From Streptomyces pseudovenezuelae (GTDB lineage Bacteria; Actinomycetota; Actinomycetes; Streptomycetales; Streptomycetaceae), in contig NZ_KQ948150.1 of assembly GCF_001513955.1 (NCBI RefSeq), forward strand, positions 248,001 through 312,000: a DNA stretch of 64,000 nt. Direction: 5' to 3'. Each line of letters starts with the position of its first letter. The stretch's first letter is position 1. This document shows, piece after piece, positions 25,698-34,374 of this stretch. The notes under the pieces are model-generated. The model was not told the DNA's origin and did no database searches. It saw only the letters and a list, made by a program, of their open reading frames with translations. The translations under genes and the position numbers were made by a program.

Positions 25698-27137
25698 ATG
25701 TTCAGACGAGCCTTCGTGCCTCTTCTCGCCGTACTCCTGGGCGTGTTCGCGGTGATGGTGGCCGGCGCCCCCGCTCAGGCGGCCTCCGTCACGGTGACCA
25801 GCGGCACGCAGTTCACCGACACCACGGGCGCCGTGGTGCATGCCCACGGCGGCGGAGTCATCGAAGTCGGCGCGTACTACTACTGGTTCGGCGAGAACCG
25901 CAACGCCGACAACACCTTCAAGGCTGTCTCCGTCTACCGCTCCGCCGACCTGAGGACCTGGGAGTTCAGGCGCGACGTGCTGACCCGGTCCAGTGATCCC
26001 GAGCTGGCGGTCGCCAACATCGAGCGGCCGAAGGTGATCTACAACAGCACGACCGGCAAGTTCGTGATGTGGATGCACAAGGAGAACGGCAGCGACTACA
26101 ACCAGGCCCGCGCCGCGGTCGCCGTCTCCGACAGCGTCGACGGCGACTACGCCTGGCGGGGAAGCTTCCGGCCCCCGTCCGGCACCACGTCCCGGGACAT
26201 GACCCTCTTCAAGGACGACGACGGCACCGCCTACCAGATCACCTCCGCCGCCGGCAACGCCGATCTGCAGATCTTCAGGCTCAGCGCCGACTACACCGCC
26301 TATGACAGCCTGGCCGCCAACCCCTGGCCCGGCACCTACCGCGAGGCACCCGCCCTGTTCAAGCGGGACGGTGTGTACTTCATGCTCACGTCCGGCAACA
26401 GCGGCTGGAGCCCCAACCAGCAGAAGTACGCCACCGCCACCAGCATCACCGGCCCCTGGACCGCCATGACGGAGGTCGGCGACGCCACTGCCTACGGCTC
26501 CCAGACCGCGTTCGTGCTGCCGGTCCAGGGCACCTCGGGCACCTCCTACCTCTATCTGGGCGACCGCTGGGGCAACTCCATGGGCGGCACGGTCAATGAC
26601 TCCCAGTACGTCTGGCTGCCGCTGACCTTCCCCACCCGGACCACCATGAACCTGCCCTGGTACCCGCAGACGGCGCTCGACACGGCGGCCGGCACGGTGA
26701 CCGGCGTGGGCGGCGGCCCGTACTACGACCTGGTCGCCCGGCACAGCGGCAAGTGCCTCGACATCACCGACAACTCCGCCGCCGACGGCGCCGTCGCCCT
26801 GCAGTACACCTGCAACGGCGGCCTCAACCAGCAGTGGCGGCTGCAGGACGCGGGCGACGGCTACGTCCGCCTGGTCGCCCAGCACAGCGGCAAGTGCCTC
26901 GACGTCTCGGGTGGCTCCACGGCCGACGGTGCCTTCGTGAACCAGTACCGCTGCACCACCGGCACCAACCAGCAGTGGCTGTTCCAGGACCAGGGAGGCG
27001 GCTCCTACCGGCTGGTGGCCCGGCACAGCGGCAAGTGCCTGGACGTGGCGAACGCCTCGACGGTCAACGGCGCCCGCCTCATCCAGTGGCCCTGCGGAAC
27101 CGGCACCAACCAGCAGTTCCAGCGGCCCGTGCTCTGA
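25698..27137 (+). CDS. Secreted GH43 enzyme with CBM13, probable exo-beta-1,3-galactanase
   Basis: A 479-residue exported protein. Signal peptide FVPLLAVLLGVFAVMVAGAPAQA, then a five-bladed beta-propeller (about residues 30-335) with HAHGGGVIEVGAYYYWFGEN, typical of GH43 subfamily 24 exo-beta-1,3-galactanases. A ricin-type beta-trefoil (about 345-479) has three repeats, each with HSGKCLD and NQQW. The module order matches known Streptomyces galactanases of this subfamily that cut the backbone of arabinogalactan proteins. The ATG at 25698 has GGGAG ten bases upstream. Another GH43 substrate cannot be excluded without alignment of the catalytic acids. Confidence 0.8.
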   Translation: MFRRAFVPLLAVLLGVFAVMVAGAPAQAASVTVTSGTQFTDTTGAVVHAHGGGVIEVGAYYYWFGENRNADNTFKAVSVYRSADLRTWEFRRDVLTRSSDPELAVANIERPKVIYNSTTGKFVMWMHKENGSDYNQARAAVAVSDSVDGDYAWRGSFRPPSGTTSRDMTLFKDDDGTAYQITSAAGNADLQIFRLSADYTAYDSLAANPWPGTYREAPALFKRDGVYFMLTSGNSGWSPNQQKYATATSITGPWTAMTEVGDATAYGSQTAFVLPVQGTSGTSYLYLGDRWGNSMGGTVNDSQYVWLPLTFPTRTTMNLPWYPQTALDTAAGTVTGVGGGPYYDLVARHSGKCLDITDNSAADGAVALQYTCNGGLNQQWRLQDAGDGYVRLVAQHSGKCLDVSGGSTADGAFVNQYRCTTGTNQQWLFQDQGGGSYRLVARHSGKCLDVANASTVNGARLIQWPCGTGTNQQFQRPVL

Positions 27138-27192
27138 GACAGACCTGCCCGGCGGACGTCGTGCGGGTCCCCGTCCGCCGGGGGTGGTCGGG

Positions 27193-29064
27193 TCAGCCCT
27201 TGCCGGTGAGCCTCCAGATCTGGTTCTTCTTGGTGGCCAGCGCGCTCGCCGGGTCGCAGGTCCACTGGTGGATCAGTGCGCCGGGCGCGGTCGAGACGTT
27301 GCTGACGTCGACGCACTTGCCGCTGTGCACGGCGACCAGCTGGTAGTCCTGGCTGTTGCCGAGCGCGGTGACGGGGTTGAGGGCGAACTGCTGGTTGGTT
27401 CCGCCGTTGCAGGTGTACTGGATGACCGGGGCGTCGTCCGCCGTGGAAGCCTGGGACACGTCCAGGCACTTGCCGCTGAGCTCGTTGACGACGGTGTACG
27501 TGTTGGTCTTGCCGCTCACCGGCTTGAGATCGAGCATCTGCTGGTAGCCGCCCTCGCAGTGGTACTGCTGGTACTGCGTGCCGTTGGCGGTGGAGAGGTT
27601 GGTGTCGTCCAGGCACTGGCCGCTGTTCTCGCTCACGGCGACCGTGGAGACGGTGGTGTCGGACGGCGGCAGCAGGGTGACGGTGTAGCCGTCCTTGGCG
27701 TTCGTCCACGGCAGGGACACCGAGGCCGCGTTGTTGCTGACCGTCAGCGTGGTGTCGGAGACGGTCGTCGGTCCGGCGACGGCGGCGCCGTTGTTGTACG
27801 GGACGCGCTGCACGACGGCTCGGACCTTGCCGCTCTCCACCACCGATGTCGTGTTGAGGCCCGTCAGGTTGACGGTGACCGTGCCGGTGTTGCCGCTGCT
27901 GCCGAGCAGCACCTTGGCGTTCTTGGCGGTGTTGTCCTTGGTGGCCAGGCCGTCGGTGCCGGTACCCGGGACCAGGTTGACGATGTTGCCGGTCTGCGAG
28001 CCGTAGTAGCGGTACATGAACCACTCGCCCAGCGGCAGGTACTGGCCGGTGCCGTTCTTGGTGAGCAGGGCCGCCTCGTAGTCGTGCAGGTTCGTCCCCG
28101 ACGCCCAGTTGCCGCGCAGGCCGTCTGCGCCGGCGCGCTCCAGGCGGCCGATGAACCAGGCGCCGCCGCCAGGGGACTGCATGGATGCCGTGGCGTACTC
28201 GTTGATCTCGTACGGCCGGGTGTTCGTCAGGCCGGCCGCGCTGAGCGTCGCGTTGGCACGGCTCACATCGGGGACCGGGTCACCGGGCTCGTCGTGCCAA
28301 CTGTAGATGTCCGGGGCGACGTTGTTGGCCTTGACGTAGTTCAGGTACGTCGTCCACCAGGTGTTGGAGGAGTTCGGCTGACCCGCGATGCTGGGGCCGA
28401 CGATCAACTGGCCGGGGAAAGCGGCCCGGACCCGGGCGTAGAAGCGCGACCACATCTGGAGGTACTGGGCCTGCGACGGATGCCAGAAGCCCGAGCCGTC
28501 GGGTTCGTTCCACAGGTCCCACTGGACCGTCATGTTGTTGGCCTTGACGTCACTGATGAGCTGGGTGACGAAGTTGTCGAACTGCGTCCAGTCACCGTTG
28601 TCGCCGGGCCAGCCCTGGGAGGTGGTTCCGTCCGCGCCCCACAGGTCGTGCGGGAGCAGCTCGAAGGTGCCGCCGAGGGCGACGGTCCGCTTGTACTGGG
28701 CCAGCGTGGAGTTCCAGCGGGTCTGGTAGTCGGCGAGGCTCGTGGCGTAGCCACCGCTGTTGAGCTGGGCGCCACCGGCCCGCATGAAGTGCCACTTGAT
28801 GTCCTTGAAGAAGTGGTCCTGCGGGAGCGAGCCGTTCGGCGTCATCCCGTAGATCATCCCGGAGGCGTGGTACGTGGGGGCGCCGCCGGCGGTCGCGAAG
28901 TCGACGGTGACGCTGGTGTCGGCGGCCTGCGACGGGGTGGCGGGCAGCATGGTGGTGGCCACCGCGGCCGCGAGGGCGGCGAGACAGGACGCCGCTCGGC
29001 GTCCCGTACGGGAGCGGGTTCCGGGAAGGGGCCGGGGTGTCTGGGGGGTCTCGGGCGAGTTCAT
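27193..29064 (-). CDS. Secreted GH39-like glycosidase with ricin-type lectin domain
   Basis: A 623-residue exported enzyme. Signal peptide to about SQA-A (residue 48), then a TIM barrel with candidate acid/base Glu187 in WDLWNEPDGSGFWHP and nucleophile Glu289 in RPYEINEYATAS. This spacing and the surrounding GGAQLNSGGY resemble GH39 and related clan GH-A enzymes acting on xylosides or arabinosides. A beta-sandwich follows (about 370-475), then a CBM13 beta-trefoil with SGQCLD, SGKCLD and SGKCVD repeats to the end. In this locus an arabinobiosidase or arabinosidase role on arabinogalactan is plausible. AGGAG precedes the ATG by seven bases. It is convergent with the GH43 gene 55 bases away. 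Confidence 0.78.
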   Translation of the reverse strand: MNSPETPQTPRPLPGTRSRTGRRAASCLAALAAAVATTMLPATPSQAADTSVTVDFATAGGAPTYHASGMIYGMTPNGSLPQDHFFKDIKWHFMRAGGAQLNSGGYATSLADYQTRWNSTLAQYKRTVALGGTFELLPHDLWGADGTTSQGWPGDNGDWTQFDNFVTQLISDVKANNMTVQWDLWNEPDGSGFWHPSQAQYLQMWSRFYARVRAAFPGQLIVGPSIAGQPNSSNTWWTTYLNYVKANNVAPDIYSWHDEPGDPVPDVSRANATLSAAGLTNTRPYEINEYATASMQSPGGGAWFIGRLERAGADGLRGNWASGTNLHDYEAALLTKNGTGQYLPLGEWFMYRYYGSQTGNIVNLVPGTGTDGLATKDNTAKNAKVLLGSSGNTGTVTVNLTGLNTTSVVESGKVRAVVQRVPYNNGAAVAGPTTVSDTTLTVSNNAASVSLPWTNAKDGYTVTLLPPSDTTVSTVAVSENSGQCLDDTNLSTANGTQYQQYHCEGGYQQMLDLKPVSGKTNTYTVVNELSGKCLDVSQASTADDAPVIQYTCNGGTNQQFALNPVTALGNSQDYQLVAVHSGKCVDVSNVSTAPGALIHQWTCDPASALATKKNQIWRLTGKG

Positions 29065-29094
29065 GTGCGGCTCCTGGATGAGTGACGGTGTGCG

Positions 29095-29800
29095 TGTGCC
29101 TCGGCGAGGAGGTGGCTGCTGGCGGTCCAGGTGGAGGCGCGGTCGCGCAGGGGGTGCCGGTGCGAGCGCCGGAGCTCTCGGCGCACACGGCGGTCCCGTG
29201 CAGGGCGCGGAGGGGGGCTGATGTCGTCGGTGAGACGCCGGTGGTCTGCGTGGCGCAGTCCGTCCTCGACGAGGATCGTGGGGGCCCCGGTTGGGGGCGC
29301 GCCTGTCGCCGTCGGCGAGGTAACGCGCTGAGGTGGGCTGTTCGGTGGCCGGTCGGTGCGGGGGTCAGCTGGGCTTCGGTCCGGTCGGCAAGGCCGGCGC
29401 TGATGTCCTCGGGCCGGACTTGCGACGAGGCGGTCGCCGGTTCACAGGGCGGCGGGCAGCGCGGCCTGTGTCGCGTCGGCCGTGCGCGTCCACCGGCCGG
29501 CCTCGTCCGGTTGCCCCGACTCGCCTGCCGGGGCGGCGAGTTGGCGCAGTCGACGGGTGAGGAAGGCGGCCAGGTCGGCGGTGGCGACGATGCGTTCGGG
29601 GGGGGCGAAGGCGATGGCGAAGGCGAAGGTGGTGGCGTTGTCGGAGCCGCTGTCGTTGCCGTGCCGGTAGTGGGTCTGGGAGAACTGGTCCCCGGTCGGT
29701 TGCGGGGTCCGGGGGCCAGGGCGCACTGGTCCCAGCACCACCCCTTGTCCATCCAGTGCTTGGACAGGAGTACTGCGGTCAGCGGCGGCCAGGGTCTGCG
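29095..29800 (-). pseudogene. Decayed (alpha/alpha)6 glycosidase remnant (GH63/mannosylglycerate-hydrolase-like)
   Basis: Pieces in different minus-strand frames line up in the order of one enzyme: KHWMDKGWCWDQ, then THYRHGNDSGSDNATTF and DLAAFLTRRL, then TGDRLVA, then TILVEDGLRHADHRRLTDDI, and finally LRDRASTWTASSHLLAEA. The HGNDSGWDNATTF type motif is characteristic of GH63 and related debranching-type glucosidases, and here its Trp is Ser. Stops and frame changes separate the pieces, so this is a dead gene. It lies directly upstream of the GH39-like gene on the same strand and may once have been in its operon. Confidence 0.6.
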
Positions 29801-30004
29801 CTCCGGACACCTCGGTGACCGTGCCCGACGGCAGGGTGGTCGCGCTGGCCCGACTCAGCGGGCAAGATGCCGCCTTGACGAGTGCCTTGGCTCGCCGTTC
29901 GGTCGCGGGGGCGACGGGGAGGAGGGGTGGAGCGGCGTGCATGCCGTTCTGGTGCGAGACGAGGTGGAGGTCCTCGGCGCGATTCCCCTCCGCGAACACG
30001 GGGG

Positions 30005-30111
30005 AGGCTGCTCGGGCGGGTGCCCTCCGCAATGGGGCGCCTACCGCTGGGCGCGTACGAGACCGTGTTCCGCGAGACATCAGCGCGCCGGGCGGTCTCA
30101 CCGATGTTCAC
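30005..30111 (-). pseudogene. LacI-family regulator remnant (HTH only)
   Basis: From a GTG at 30111 the sequence reads VNIGETARRADVSRNTVSYA, the N-terminal helix-turn-helix of LacI regulators, continuing PSGRRPIAEGTR where a Leu of the hinge is Pro. After that the frame has no regulator sequence, and I found no ligand-binding domain in other frames before the glycosidase remnant. The first coding bases are preceded by two palindromes typical of LacI operators. The gene presumably once repressed the neighbouring hydrolases. Confidence 0.6.
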
Positions 30112-30133
30112 GGGCGCTCCTTGCCGTAAGGGA

Positions 30134-30192
30134 TCGAATCGGTTCGACTTTGGGGGCGAGGGAGCCATGCCCCCCATGTCGAACCGGTTCGC
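30134..30192. promoter_or_regulatory. Two LacI-type palindromic operators
   Basis: TCGAATCGGTTCGA (30134-30147, one mismatch) and TCGAACCGGTTCGC (30179-30192, with a perfect 12-bp CGAACCGGTTCG core) are spaced 45 bases centre to centre, about four DNA turns. Symmetric operators with a central CG are usual for LacI regulators. They lie immediately upstream of the LacI remnant and may still bind a related repressor. Confidence 0.6.
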
Positions 30193-30349
30193 GTGCAGTG
30201 AAGTTAGGAGTAACCCGGAGGGGCTGTCAACGGCCCGCACCGAAATTTTCGTGACGGGAGCGAGTTCGGACGGACCCTCTTGAAGGTCTCCGCGACGGCT
30301 CCCAGTCGGCCCCGCCGACACAGGTGTCGGCTCGGTCCTGACGAACCTC

Positions 30350-30379
30350 TTGACACCCTCTTGCACGCGCTAATAGCGT
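30350..30379 (+). promoter_or_regulatory. Promoter candidate upstream of arabinofuranosidase gene
   Basis: TTGACA (30350-30355) and TAGCGT (30374-30379) are 18 bases apart. The -10 overlaps the perfect palindrome CGCTA-A-TAGCG (30368-30378), a possible operator. The coding start is at 30675, so a leader of almost 300 bases would be made. That leader (30380-30674) shows no supported gene. Confidence 0.4.
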
Positions 30380-30674
30380 CTGGCCGAATTTCCGGACAGT
30401 GTTCCAAATGTCGAACAAAAGAGCCGCCAGTCCTCGCACCACGCGCGCACCCGACCTGCGTAAGCCGCCATGTACGGCCTCGTCGTCCGCCACCCCGATC
30501 GGACGAGAGGCGTGACCACTGCCTTCACTCCGGGGCGATGCCTTCCCGTTCCACGCTCCTTTTGCTCGACGACAAGACCAAGGATGTTGCTGTCATGGGC
30601 ACTTCAGGAATATGTCGTGTGTTCGTCGGTCCCGGCTGTATCTGCTTGCACCCGTAGAAAGACAGGAAACGCGT

Positions 30675-32108
30675 ATGTCCGCGATTTTCTCCCGGCTCGC
30701 GACGGTACTGATCGCCGCATGCCTGCTCTTCACTGCCCCAGCCCTGACGACACCCCAGCTGGCCGCCGCAGCCGATCCCGGTTACCTGATGGTGCACTTC
30801 ACCGGGGAAGGCGCGACCGGTCAGCAGATGTACCTCTCTCACAGCACGGACGGGCTGCACTGGAACGACCTCAACGGCGGAGGGATGGTCCTGCGCTCGA
30901 CGATCGGTACGCAGGGGGTGCGTGACCCCGCGTTCGTGAGGTCACCCGACGGCAGCAAGTACTGGATCATCGCGACGGACCTGTGCATCGGCTGCGGGCA
31001 GTCATGGAGTCAGTCCATCAATGACGGCAGCCGCAACCTGGTGGTGTGGGAGTCGACGGACCTGGTCACCTGGTCGAAGCCGTGGCTGCTGAACGTCGCC
31101 GGCGCGATCCCCGACGGGCGCAACGCGTGGGCGCCGGAGGCGATCTGGGACCCCGCGACGAACGACTTCGTCCTGTACTGGGCGACGAACGTGCCCCTCA
31201 ACGGCGCGACGAAGCACCGCATCTTCTACGCCCGCACCAGCGACTTCCGCACCATCACCACCCCGCGGATCTACATCGACCGCCCCGGCGCCCAGGAAAT
31301 CATCGACACGCAGATCATCGAGGTGCCGTCAGGGGTCGGGAACTACCGTTACGTGCGGGCCTCCGGCGACGGGCAGATCACCCTCGAAGGCAGCAACTCG
31401 ATCCTGGGGACATGGACCGACCTCGGCAACCTCTCCGGTATCGGGCTGACCGGCGCGCAGGTCGAGGGCCCGATGTGGATGAAGTTCAACGGCACCAACA
31501 GGTGGGCGCTCTACCTCGACCAGTACGCCTCCGGTGGCGGTTACATGCCGGTCGTGACGACCGACCCGTCCGATCCCACCGCCTACCAGAAGCCGGCGTC
31601 GAGCACTTACAACATGGGCGGCACCAAGAAGCGCCACGGCTGGATCATGAACCTGACGGCCGCCGAGGAGAGCCGCGTGCTCGCCCGCTGGCCCAACACC
31701 GCGGTCAACCGGCTGCAGTCGTTCAACTACCAGGACCGGTACGTGCGGCACACCAACTTCGACGTGCGCATCGACCCCAACGTCAGCCCCCTCCAGGACT
31801 CCCAGTTCCGGATCAGGACCGGCCTCGCGGGATCGGGCACCGTCTCCTTCGAGTCGGTGAACTTCCCCGGGTACTTCCTGCGGCACTCCAACTACGACTT
31901 CCAGCTGGTCCACAACGACGGTACCGGCCAGTTCGCCCAGGACGCGAGCTTCCGCCAGGTGGCCGGACTCGCCGACCCGACCTGGTCGTCGTTCCAGTCG
32001 GTCAACCACCCCGACCGCTACATCCGCCACTACGCCTACGAGTTGCGGCTCGACCCGATCACCGACGCGACGGGACGCGGCGACGCCACGTTCCGCGTGA
32101 CCAGCTGA
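30675..32108 (+). CDS. Secreted GH43 exo-alpha-L-arabinofuranosidase with CBM42
   Basis: A 477-residue exported enzyme. Signal peptide to about LAAA-ADP (residue 35), then a GH43 beta-propeller (about 36-335). It contains VRDPAFVRSPDGSKYWIIAT with a catalytic-type Asp and WAPEAIWDP with a Glu, and it ends in a C-terminal CBM42 (AbfB) beta-trefoil with three repeats around YVRHTNF, FLRHSNY and YIRHYAY. This pair of modules is that of Streptomyces exo-1,5-alpha-L-arabinofuranosidases (GH43 subfamily 26), which release arabinose from arabinan. AGGAAA lies seven bases before the ATG. Confidence 0.84.
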   Translation: MSAIFSRLATVLIAACLLFTAPALTTPQLAAAADPGYLMVHFTGEGATGQQMYLSHSTDGLHWNDLNGGGMVLRSTIGTQGVRDPAFVRSPDGSKYWIIATDLCIGCGQSWSQSINDGSRNLVVWESTDLVTWSKPWLLNVAGAIPDGRNAWAPEAIWDPATNDFVLYWATNVPLNGATKHRIFYARTSDFRTITTPRIYIDRPGAQEIIDTQIIEVPSGVGNYRYVRASGDGQITLEGSNSILGTWTDLGNLSGIGLTGAQVEGPMWMKFNGTNRWALYLDQYASGGGYMPVVTTDPSDPTAYQKPASSTYNMGGTKKRHGWIMNLTAAEESRVLARWPNTAVNRLQSFNYQDRYVRHTNFDVRIDPNVSPLQDSQFRIRTGLAGSGTVSFESVNFPGYFLRHSNYDFQLVHNDGTGQFAQDASFRQVAGLADPTWSSFQSVNHPDRYIRHYAYELRLDPITDATGRGDATFRVTS

Positions 32109-32249
32109 CCCGCACCACCAGGGATGCCGGCGCCTCGACGCCGATCTCCCACCGGCCTCCCGCCCTCGGGCGGAGAACGCGCCGGCATCCCACTCCCACC
32201 CGCGATCCGCCTCCGCCGGCCGCACGAGACGGCGGGGGCGGTGTCGTCC

Positions 32250-32460
32250 GGAGGAACACCGCCCGTACATCGGCGGCGAAGATCCCCGCGTTGTTGACCA
32301 GGATGTCGAGGCCGCCGAGCGTGCGGACGGTCGCCGCGACCGCGGCGTCAGGGTCGTTGCGGTCGGCCCTGATCACGAGTGCCCGGCCGTCGGCGGCCTC
32401 GATCGCCGCGCCTGTGCCGCGGTTGCCGCCGGTCACGACCGTGGTCTTTCCCACGAGTTG
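32250..32460 (-). pseudogene. Short-chain dehydrogenase remnant with internal deletion
   Basis: The frame reads LVGKTTVVTGGNRGTGAAI, the Rossmann nucleotide-binding start of an SDR, and then jumps straight to EAADGRALVIRADRNDPDAA and LGGLDILVNNAGIF, normally 35-40 residues further on. The catalytic Ser-Tyr-Lys region is missing, the tail being unrelated. A deletion inside and loss of the 3' end explain this. It is convergent with the arabinofuranosidase gene. Confidence 0.65.
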
Positions 32461-32580
32461 GGCCGGAGGGTGCTTTCTGGAGACATTCGTTTGATTGCTT
32501 CGGGTTAGACAACCTTTGCCAGAGTCTGAACGTCCAAGGAACAACAGGAGACGCACAGTCTCCGTTTAGGGGGAGCGTTC

Positions 32581-34293
32581 ATGCTCAAGGTGAGCATCGT
32601 GGTGCCCGTTTACAACGCGGGCCGCTACATCGACATATGTGCGCCATCACTCTTACGTCAGACCTTGGGGGAGGACGCGTACGAGATCATCTACGTCGAC
32701 GACGGCTCGACCGACGACTCCGCACAGCGGCTCGACGAGTTGGCCGACATGCACGCACATGTACGAGTGATCCACCAGGAGAACTCCGGCTGGCCAGGCA
32801 AACCACGCAACGTCGGCATCCGGGAAGCGCGCGGCGAGTACATCCAATTCGTCGACCAGGACGACGAGTTGACCCCGGCGGCCCTGGAACACCTGCACCG
32901 GCTGGCCGCCCGCAACGGGTCCGACATCGTCATGGGCAAGGTCATCGGCACCATGCAGGGACCCAGCAACGTGTTCAAACGCACCGTGGAGCGCTGCACG
33001 GTCGAGGACGCGCCCCTCATGGAGAGCCTCACCCCGCACAAGATGTTCCGCCGCGACTTCCTGCTAGCCCACGACATCGAGTTCCCCGAGGGCCCCGTGC
33101 GCCTGGAGGACCAACTCTTCATGGTCCGTGCCTACTTGCGCGCCAAGACGGTCTCGATCCTCGCCGACCACCCCTGCTACGTATGGAAGCGCCGCGACGA
33201 CGGCGGCAACACCAGCAGCCGCGGCACCACCCCGGAGGACTACTACGGTCATCTCCGCACGGTCGTCGAGGCCATCAAGCAGGACACCCGCCCCGGCCCG
33301 CTGCAGAACCACTTGCTCCGCCGCTCCTACCGCGTCGAACTCCTGCGCCCGGTGAACGAACCCCGCGCCCTCCAGCGCACCGGCAAGAACCTGGAGCGCC
33401 ACTTCGACGTCGTACGCCGCATGGCCCTGGAGGCCTACCCGGCCGGTGTCCGCGACGGCCTGCCCGCCCTGACCCGGCTCCGGGCACACCTGCTGGAGGA
33501 GGGCCATCTGGACTCCCTCGTCGAACTCGCCCGCCGCACCCAGCGCATCAGGCCCGAGGTCACCGTCGACGACATCCGCTGGCGCGACGGAAAGCTCCAC
33601 GTCACCACGACGATCGGCATGCGCCGCGCCGACGGTGAACCCCTCACCCTCGTCGAACGCTACGGCCGTATGCTCCTCGACCCCGAGCTGCTGGCCGGCA
33701 TCAAGGGTGCCGAGGGCTGGGAGGCCCCGCACCCGCTCGGCCATGCCTACGGCGAACTCCTGGTCCACGACACGGCCCGGGACCTGTGGTGGTACCCGGA
33801 CGCCGACCTGACCCCCCGCACCCAGCCGCTCGGCGGGCACCGCCACCGCGTCGTGCTCACCGGCGAAACGGCCATCGACCCCCTCACCCTGGCCGGCGGC
33901 CGGGCGATGGAACCCGGCAGCCACGTGGTGTGGGCGAGCGCCCAACTCCTCGGCGTGGGCCGCAGGGCGAGGGTGACCCGCAGCGACGGCGAGACGCGCG
34001 GTGCCGCTCCGGACCTCGGTCTCGGCGCGGGCCTCGGTCTCGGCTTCGGCTCCGTCAAGGTGGGAAACCCACCCCATCTGGTGATCCCGGCCTGGAGCGG
34101 ACCGAGCGGCCAACTCCGCCTCTCCGTACGCCCACCGGGCCAGGCCACGCTCCCGCACCGCCTCTACCTGCGCACCACGTCGGTTCCGCCCATCCGCCGG
34201 GCAGCCCGTACGGTGCTCCACCGCCTCCCTCCGGACGTCCGGCGCCGGGCGAAGAGGCTGGCGCGCAGGGCGGATCCCTGGAGCGGCAACTGA
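32581..34293 (+). CDS. Family 2 glycosyltransferase with C-terminal beta-rich domain
   Basis: A 570-residue protein. Residues 1-230 are a GT-A fold: VSIVVPVYNAGRYIDICAPS, YVDDGSTDDSA, the second acidic motif FVDQDDELT, and the base-bearing LEDQLF. Residues about 330-520 form a beta-rich domain of unknown role, like the C-terminal modules of TarP/CpsG-type wall or capsule transferases. It would add sugars to a cell-surface polymer such as teichoic acid. There is no signal peptide or membrane helix. A good AGGGGGAG site precedes the ATG. Residues about 475-485 are a glycine/leucine repeat (LGLGAGLGLGFG). Confidence 0.82.
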   Translation: MLKVSIVVPVYNAGRYIDICAPSLLRQTLGEDAYEIIYVDDGSTDDSAQRLDELADMHAHVRVIHQENSGWPGKPRNVGIREARGEYIQFVDQDDELTPAALEHLHRLAARNGSDIVMGKVIGTMQGPSNVFKRTVERCTVEDAPLMESLTPHKMFRRDFLLAHDIEFPEGPVRLEDQLFMVRAYLRAKTVSILADHPCYVWKRRDDGGNTSSRGTTPEDYYGHLRTVVEAIKQDTRPGPLQNHLLRRSYRVELLRPVNEPRALQRTGKNLERHFDVVRRMALEAYPAGVRDGLPALTRLRAHLLEEGHLDSLVELARRTQRIRPEVTVDDIRWRDGKLHVTTTIGMRRADGEPLTLVERYGRMLLDPELLAGIKGAEGWEAPHPLGHAYGELLVHDTARDLWWYPDADLTPRTQPLGGHRHRVVLTGETAIDPLTLAGGRAMEPGSHVVWASAQLLGVGRRARVTRSDGETRGAAPDLGLGAGLGLGFGSVKVGNPPHLVIPAWSGPSGQLRLSVRPPGQATLPHRLYLRTTSVPPIRRAARTVLHRLPPDVRRRAKRLARRADPWSGN

Positions 34294-34295
34294 GA

Positions 34296-34339
34296 GGAGA
34301 GCCGGAGCGGGGGCCGGAAGGCCCACGCTCCGGCTCTCC
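34296..34339. terminator. Bidirectional terminator
   Basis: Bases 34296-34309 pair perfectly with 34326-34339 (14-bp stem) around a loop that can itself pair partly. It lies between convergent stop codons at 34293 and 34375. Confidence 0.7.
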
Positions 34340-34374
34340 CCGGCCGGTGCCGGCATCGGGCGAGGTTCGCGGCC

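Noticed and set aside
27184..29085. 633-residue plus-strand open frame over the GH39-like gene
   Set aside because: Full antisense shadow of a gene with signal peptide, catalytic motifs and lectin repeats.
34000..34060. Glycine/leucine coding repeat in the glycosyltransferase as a transposon or CRISPR-like repeat
   Set aside because: It stays in frame within an intact protein and is a short protein repeat only.
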